Shown here: piece by piece, positions 5,507 to 9,124 of the stretch
Layout: every line of letters begins with the position of its first letter
Numbering within the stretch: the stretch's first letter is position 1
Assembly: GCA_018610125.1 (NCBI GenBank)
Contig: JAHEOI010000105.1
Location: forward strand, 1 to 9,124
Length of the DNA stretch: 9,124 bases
Source of the DNA: Verrucomicrobiota bacterium
GTDB lineage: Bacteria; Verrucomicrobiota; Verrucomicrobiia; Limisphaerales; JAHEOI01
Direction of reading: 5' to 3'
Translations under genes and position numbers: made by a program
Notes under the pieces: generated by a model
Database searches by the model: none
Seen by the model: only the letters and a program-made list of their open reading frames with translations
What the model was told of the DNA's origin: nothing

Positions 5507-7468
5507 GTGACGGAAAACCAAGAAAAAGGACATGATTCAAGCCAATCCAAGGATGGCTCGCAAGCGAGTGAGGAGCAATCCAATAAGCCGGCTTTTTCAC
5601 GGTTCGGATTCAGTTGGTTTGCGATTCTCATCCTTCTCGGCTTCCTATTTTGGGGATTGTATAGTGAAGGCCTGAACCGGCATGTCGAGATTCCGTACAG
5701 CACCTTCCGTCAGCACGTCAAGGATGGAGAAGTAACCAAGGTCGTATTCACCGGGAATAAGATTGAAGGCAAGCTGAGCTCGCCGGCTAAGAAGGCGTTG
5801 GGTGAGGATGGTAAGGGAGAGCCAACCGAATACAGGCAGTTCGTGACGCGTGTCCCTGAACCCGGTGATGAAAAAGTGACCCAGCTTTTGCTTGATCAGG
5901 GTGTCGTGGTCAACACCAAGCAACAGTCGAATTTCCCGATCGGACTCGTCCTGGCGAATTTGATCCCATTCCTTCTTTTGTTTTGGATCGGGTATATGGT
6001 CATCACTCAGATGCGCTCGCAGGGTCAGAACATCTTTTCGGTTGGTAAGAGTAACGCCAAGCTCTACGAGCGCAAGAAGGAGCCGGTGACCTTTGATGAT
6101 GTGGCCGGAGTGGAAGGGGCCATCACGGAGCTGCGGGAAATTGTGACGATTTTGGAGCACCGGGAACGGTTTCAGCATTTGGGGGCCAAGACACCGAAGG
6201 GGGTCATGCTGGTAGGGCCCCCCGGAACCGGTAAGACGCTGTTGGCCCGAGCTGTTGCCGGCGAGGCGGGTGTCCCATTCTTCAGCATATCCGGATCGGA
6301 TTTCATGCAGATGTTTGTCGGGGTGGGAGCCTCGCGTGTGCGCGATCTGTTTCAGGAGGCCAAAAAGAGGGGCTCCGGTATCATCTTTATCGACGAGATT
6401 GACTCGATCGGTCGACAACGGGGGGCCGGCTTGGGGGGTGGCCATGATGAGCGTGAGCAGACACTCAACCAATTGCTCTCGGAGCTCGACGGATTTGAGC
6501 CGACCGAAAATATCATCGTGATGGCCGCGACAAACCGTCCGGATGTGCTTGATCCCGCTTTGCTGAGGCCGGGCCGTTTCTCCAGGCAAATCAGCATTAA
6601 TCTTCCGACAAGGCAGGGAAGATTGGATATCCTCAAGATTAAGGCCAAGGACAAACCGTTGGGTGAGGACGTCTCCCTCGAAGAAGTGGCGCGAAGGATG
6701 CCGGGTGCCAGCGGGGCCGATCTGGAAAATCTGTTGAATGAAGCTGCGATGGTGGCTGCACGGGAAAATCAACGGACGATTTCACGCGCGCACATCGAGC
6801 AGGCCCAAGATCGGATATTCATGGGGATGCGGCGTGACAGCCTGGTCATGACCGAGGATGAAACGCGCCTTGTGGCCTATCATGAATCCGGTCACGCAAT
6901 GCTCGGGGTTATGCTGCCGAATACCGACCCGGTCTACAAGGTTTCGATCGTGCCGCGAGAGCGTAGCATGGGCATAACGCAACAAGTCCCTGAGCGAGAG
7001 ATGTATGTTTATCCGAGGGATTACATTGTCGATCGAGTCGCGGTCATGATGGGCGGTCGTGCGGCCGAGGAGATTGTTTTCGGGACGGCGACCAGTGGTG
7101 CGGAGAACGATTTGAAGGAGGCCACCCGTTTGGCTCGAAGAATGGTCCTCGATTGGGGTATGAACGAACAACTAGGGCATATGGCGCTTAATAGCCGAGA
7201 GGAAGATGTTTTCCTGGGTCGGGAAATGGCCCAACGCCGTGAGTACAGTGAAGCGACGGCGCGAGAGGCGGATGAGGATATTCGCGCCATTCTGCACCGG
7301 GCCTTTGAAAGGGCGACCCAGACGCTCCAGGACAACCGGCAAGAGCTTGACCGATTGGCGGAGGCGCTTATCGAGAAGGAAGAGCTGCTATCCGAGGAAG
7401 TGCTCAGGGTCTTGGGGGTTGAAAAGCAGGAGAAGCAATTGGTGCCTCAAATGAGCCACGGAGGTTGA
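5507..7468 (+). CDS. ftsH: ATP-dependent zinc metalloprotease FtsH
   Basis: FtsH is a hexameric inner-membrane AAA+ protease that extracts and degrades damaged membrane proteins and short-lived regulators. The 653-residue length is typical (E. coli 644). Order: a hydrophilic Ser/Gln-rich N-tail (1-30); TM1 (about 35-51); a periplasmic domain (56-140); TM2 (about 144-166); an AAA module with Walker A GPPGTGKT (237-244), Walker B IIFIDEID (292-299) and second region of homology NRPDVLDPALLRPGRF (343-358) with arginine fingers R354 and R357; and an M41 peptidase domain with zinc site HESGH (459-463), catalytic E460 and probable third ligand D535. Two positions differ from the usual sequence: the pore loop reads FMQMFVG instead of FVEMFVG (E to Q at 268), and RPGRFSRQ replaces RPGRFDRQ (D to S at 359). 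All catalytic residues are intact, so it should be active. The N-tail is longer than in E. coli. The gene is convergent with the next one. Confidence 0.97.
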   Translation: MTENQEKGHDSSQSKDGSQASEEQSNKPAFSRFGFSWFAILILLGFLFWGLYSEGLNRHVEIPYSTFRQHVKDGEVTKVVFTGNKIEGKLSSPAKKALGEDGKGEPTEYRQFVTRVPEPGDEKVTQLLLDQGVVVNTKQQSNFPIGLVLANLIPFLLLFWIGYMVITQMRSQGQNIFSVGKSNAKLYERKKEPVTFDDVAGVEGAITELREIVTILEHRERFQHLGAKTPKGVMLVGPPGTGKTLLARAVAGEAGVPFFSISGSDFMQMFVGVGASRVRDLFQEAKKRGSGIIFIDEIDSIGRQRGAGLGGGHDEREQTLNQLLSELDGFEPTENIIVMAATNRPDVLDPALLRPGRFSRQISINLPTRQGRLDILKIKAKDKPLGEDVSLEEVARRMPGASGADLENLLNEAAMVAARENQRTISRAHIEQAQDRIFMGMRRDSLVMTEDETRLVAYHESGHAMLGVMLPNTDPVYKVSIVPRERSMGITQQVPEREMYVYPRDYIVDRVAVMMGGRAAEEIVFGTATSGAENDLKEATRLARRMVLDWGMNEQLGHMALNSREEDVFLGREMAQRREYSEATAREADEDIRAILHRAFERATQTLQDNRQELDRLAEALIEKEELLSEEVLRVLGVEKQEKQLVPQMSHGG

Positions 7469-7500
7469 AGCGTGTGGGAGCGCTGTTCGCTCTATCGCTT
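7468..7500. terminator. Shared hairpin between convergent genes, possible bidirectional terminator
   Basis: Only 23 bp lie between the stop codons of ftsH and the GHL10-like gene. An imperfect hairpin covers this gap and both ends: outer stem AAGCG (7468-7472) with CGCTT (7496-7500), an internal loop, then inner stem GAGCG (7478-7482) with CGCTC (7488-7492) around loop CTGTT, extended by a G-T pair. It includes the stop codon of the minus-strand gene. Neither side has a T-run, so termination may depend on the structure with Rho, or the hairpin may mainly protect 3' ends. Confidence 0.4.
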
Positions 7501-9081
7501 GGCAATAACTTGAGTCGTCGAGAGAATCGTTGGCTTGCTTCGGTTTCCGTAGCGATTGATGGCGGAGACGGCAAAGGCCGAGGGCAAGGCCGTCGGATCG
7601 GAAGCCGGATAGACTTTGTGCCGTCGATTTCGGGGCAGGATTTCAGTCGTCCAGCGGTGCCCGCGATGGCTCTGAAAGACCCAGAGCCAAACAGGAGCCT
7701 CGTCGTCCGCCCGCCATTGAACATCGAATAATCCTTGGGAGCGGTTTGGCGTGAGCGATAATTTTGGTTTTGGCGGTTTTCGTTGACTCAACCAAGGGGA
7801 AGCCGGGATTAAGGCCGGTTTGTGATAGACCTCTCCCGCCAATGCCTTTGAGAGCTTGGGTGATTCAAGTAGAGCGCTCAAATTCCAAAAGATATTGCCG
7901 CTGGCATTTCGCTGGCGACGAGTTAGTCGGATCTGTTGGACAATCTCGTCGGGCTGCCACCCGGATCCGACCTTCGTGGCTCGATTGCCGGGCCACAAAT
8001 GGCGTCGTTTAACGTTCTGCTCGGCCCACCAGGCTTGTAGCGCCGGGTAGCTTTGGGCTTTAGGCTCAATGGCCCAATAAAGCTGCGGCGCACAATAATC
8101 CAGCCAGCCTTGGCGGAGCCATTTCTGAGCGTCCGCGTAAAGCTGTGAATAGGCATCGAGCCCTTTTATCTGGGGCGGGTGGCCCGGGCGCCAGATGCCA
8201 AACGGGCTGATCCCGAATTTGACCCAAGGTTTTCGCTTTTTGATGGCGCCATAGAGGTCCCGAACAAAGTCGTTGACATTGTCTCGGCGCCAGTCGGCTC
8301 GGCCCAACGTGCCGCCGTCTCGTCGGTAGCGCTCCCAGGTCGTGTCGTCCGGGAAATCGATCAGTTTCCCGTTTTGATTTCGGATCTTGTACGGGTAGAA
8401 ATAATCGTCGAGATGGATCCCGTCGACGTCATAACGTCGTAGGACGTCGAGAATCACGTTCCGGGTGTGACGTTGGACAGCGGGCGAGCCCGGATCGAGC
8501 CAGAGGTAAGGCCCGTATTGGCGCACGAGCTCCGGATGAGTTTGGGAAATATGGGTTCGGGCGGGGTCCGATTCCGTCGCTGGGTGCCTCGCTCGAAATG
8601 GGTTGAACCACGCGTGCAGCTCGAGCCCCCGGCGATGGGCTTCCGCAATCGCAAACCGGAGCGGATCGTAAGTGGGGCTTGGAGCCTCGCCCATTTCTCC
8701 GGTCAAATATTCCGACCAAGGCTCGAGCGAAGAGGGATAAAGCGCATCGCAGGCCGGCCGCACCTGAAGGATGATCGCATTGAGCCTCAAGTGAACGGCA
8801 CGATCCATCATGGCGATGAGCTCGTTTTGTTGCTCTCGTCTGGACAATCCGGGCTCAGATGGCCAGTCGGTGTTGGCTACGGAAGCGATCCATGCGCCGC
8901 GAAATTCTCGTTGAGGCTCGGGAGGATCCCATTCACGGAGGTCACTTCCGCGTGTGGCCAAGGTGGGAGCGATCACCAGCGGCATCAAGACCGAAAAGAG
9001 CCGTCGAAGCAAGTGAGTGGGGGATTGTTTTGGCTTGTGCAAGGTATCTGATCTATTATTGGTTACCGAAAGCCCCTGCAT
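7492..9081 (-). CDS. Exported GHL10 (YngK/DUF187-like) glycosyl-hydrolase-like protein
   Basis: This 529-residue protein has the glycosyl-hydrolase-like GHL10 TIM-barrel domain at about 58-415: REFRGAWIASVANTDWPS (58-75), LNAIILQVRPACDALYPS (100-117), LELHAWFNPFRA (153-164), YDVDGIHLDDYFYPY (217-231) with likely active-site acids D224-D226, WVKFGISPFGIWRPG (286-300) and YCAPQLYW (329-336). Members are exported or surface proteins thought to act on glycans, possibly peptidoglycan or polysaccharide; substrate is not shown here. Residues about 430-525 look like a fibronectin-III/Ig-like domain ending in VSAINRYGNRSKP. The export signal is the hydrophobic LFSVLMPLVIAPTLA (28-42), preceded by a long polar n-region from ATG 9081. 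That start has no Shine-Dalgarno site; a TTG at 9012 (residue 24, LLRRLFSVL) would give a more normal signal peptide, so the true start is uncertain. The gene converges on ftsH. Confidence 0.87.
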   Translation of the reverse strand: MQGLSVTNNRSDTLHKPKQSPTHLLRRLFSVLMPLVIAPTLATRGSDLREWDPPEPQREFRGAWIASVANTDWPSEPGLSRREQQNELIAMMDRAVHLRLNAIILQVRPACDALYPSSLEPWSEYLTGEMGEAPSPTYDPLRFAIAEAHRRGLELHAWFNPFRARHPATESDPARTHISQTHPELVRQYGPYLWLDPGSPAVQRHTRNVILDVLRRYDVDGIHLDDYFYPYKIRNQNGKLIDFPDDTTWERYRRDGGTLGRADWRRDNVNDFVRDLYGAIKKRKPWVKFGISPFGIWRPGHPPQIKGLDAYSQLYADAQKWLRQGWLDYCAPQLYWAIEPKAQSYPALQAWWAEQNVKRRHLWPGNRATKVGSGWQPDEIVQQIRLTRRQRNASGNIFWNLSALLESPKLSKALAGEVYHKPALIPASPWLSQRKPPKPKLSLTPNRSQGLFDVQWRADDEAPVWLWVFQSHRGHRWTTEILPRNRRHKVYPASDPTALPSAFAVSAINRYGNRSKPTILSTTQVIAKR

Positions 9082-9096
9082 GGACAGGCAAAGTAG

Positions 9097-9119
9097 AAGC
9101 GGCAGTCAGCCGCTTTTTT
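9097..9119 (+). terminator. Strong intrinsic terminator on the + strand without a visible gene
   Basis: AAGCGGC (9097-9103) and GCCGCTT (9109-9115) form a perfect 7-bp stem around AGTCA, directly followed by a run of T (six in all, 9114-9119). This is the best terminator shape in the window. It faces right, but no + strand gene lies upstream of it until ftsH, which ends 1.6 kb away behind an opposing gene. Read on the minus strand, the hairpin sits 16 bases upstream of the proposed ATG of the GHL10-like gene and is followed only by a broken T-rich stretch, so it might end a minus-strand gene beyond the window or lie in the leader of the GHL10-like gene. Confidence 0.6.
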
Positions 9120-9124
9120 CCCTC

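Noticed and set aside
5645..6772. A 375-codon open frame on the minus strand
   Set aside because: It lies wholly antisense to ftsH, whose protein matches its family end to end; the antisense translation shows no family motif and is a by-product of the GC-rich codon pattern.
8467..9051. A 194-codon open frame on the + strand
   Set aside because: It is antisense to the N-terminal half of the GHL10-like gene. The terminator at 9097 made me reconsider it, but the translation is Arg/Gly/Pro-rich shadow sequence without motifs.

Overview
The window looks like ordinary chromosomal DNA of a free-living Gram-negative bacterium, most likely a member of Verrucomicrobiota (possibly Opitutae-like). This is inference. 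It rests on moderate-to-high GC content, several exported enzymes with sugar-active folds, weak or missing Shine-Dalgarno sites before several genes, and a C-terminal 'YRIESSTDLxxW ... FYR' module on the PQQ-type dehydrogenase. I associate that module with secreted verrucomicrobial and planctomycetal proteins. No 16S or other strict phylogenetic marker is present.

Layout from left to right. (1) The 3' end of an unrecognised + strand gene (to 397) closes with an intrinsic terminator (430-455). (2) A short intergenic stretch carries CGCGAA repeats and a drifting period-8 array (501-555). (3) A long minus-strand gene (569-2416) encodes an exported GH99-like glycosidase with an added GATase-like C-terminal region. 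(4) Across a gap of only 42 bp, divergent from it, lies nfi (2459-3139, endonuclease V). It is followed 46 bp later by a secreted PQQ-dependent sugar dehydrogenase-like protein (3186-4607). (5) Convergent to that gene is a minus-strand isoprenylcysteine-methyltransferase-like membrane protein (4692-5201). (6) A 305-bp non-coding region leads into ftsH (5507-7468). (7) Convergent to ftsH, with only 23 bp between the stop codons and a shared hairpin, is a minus-strand exported GHL10/YngK-like glycosyl-hydrolase-like protein (7492-9081). (8) The right edge holds a strong hairpin plus T-run on the + strand (9097-9119), with no visible + strand gene to terminate.

Functionally the genes are mixed. 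Three products are predicted to be exported and to act on carbohydrates or sugars: the GH99-like enzyme, the PQQ dehydrogenase-like protein and the GHL10-like protein. They are interleaved with housekeeping repair (nfi) and membrane proteostasis (ftsH). Strand alternation argues against one operon; only nfi and the dehydrogenase gene could be co-transcribed.

I looked for an undescribed defence, mobile or RNA-guided system and found none. The points most worth a second look are the period-8 array, the GH99 plus GATase-like architecture, the orphan terminator at the right edge, the very tight divergent control region between the GH99 gene and nfi, and the FtsH substitutions next to conserved functional residues.
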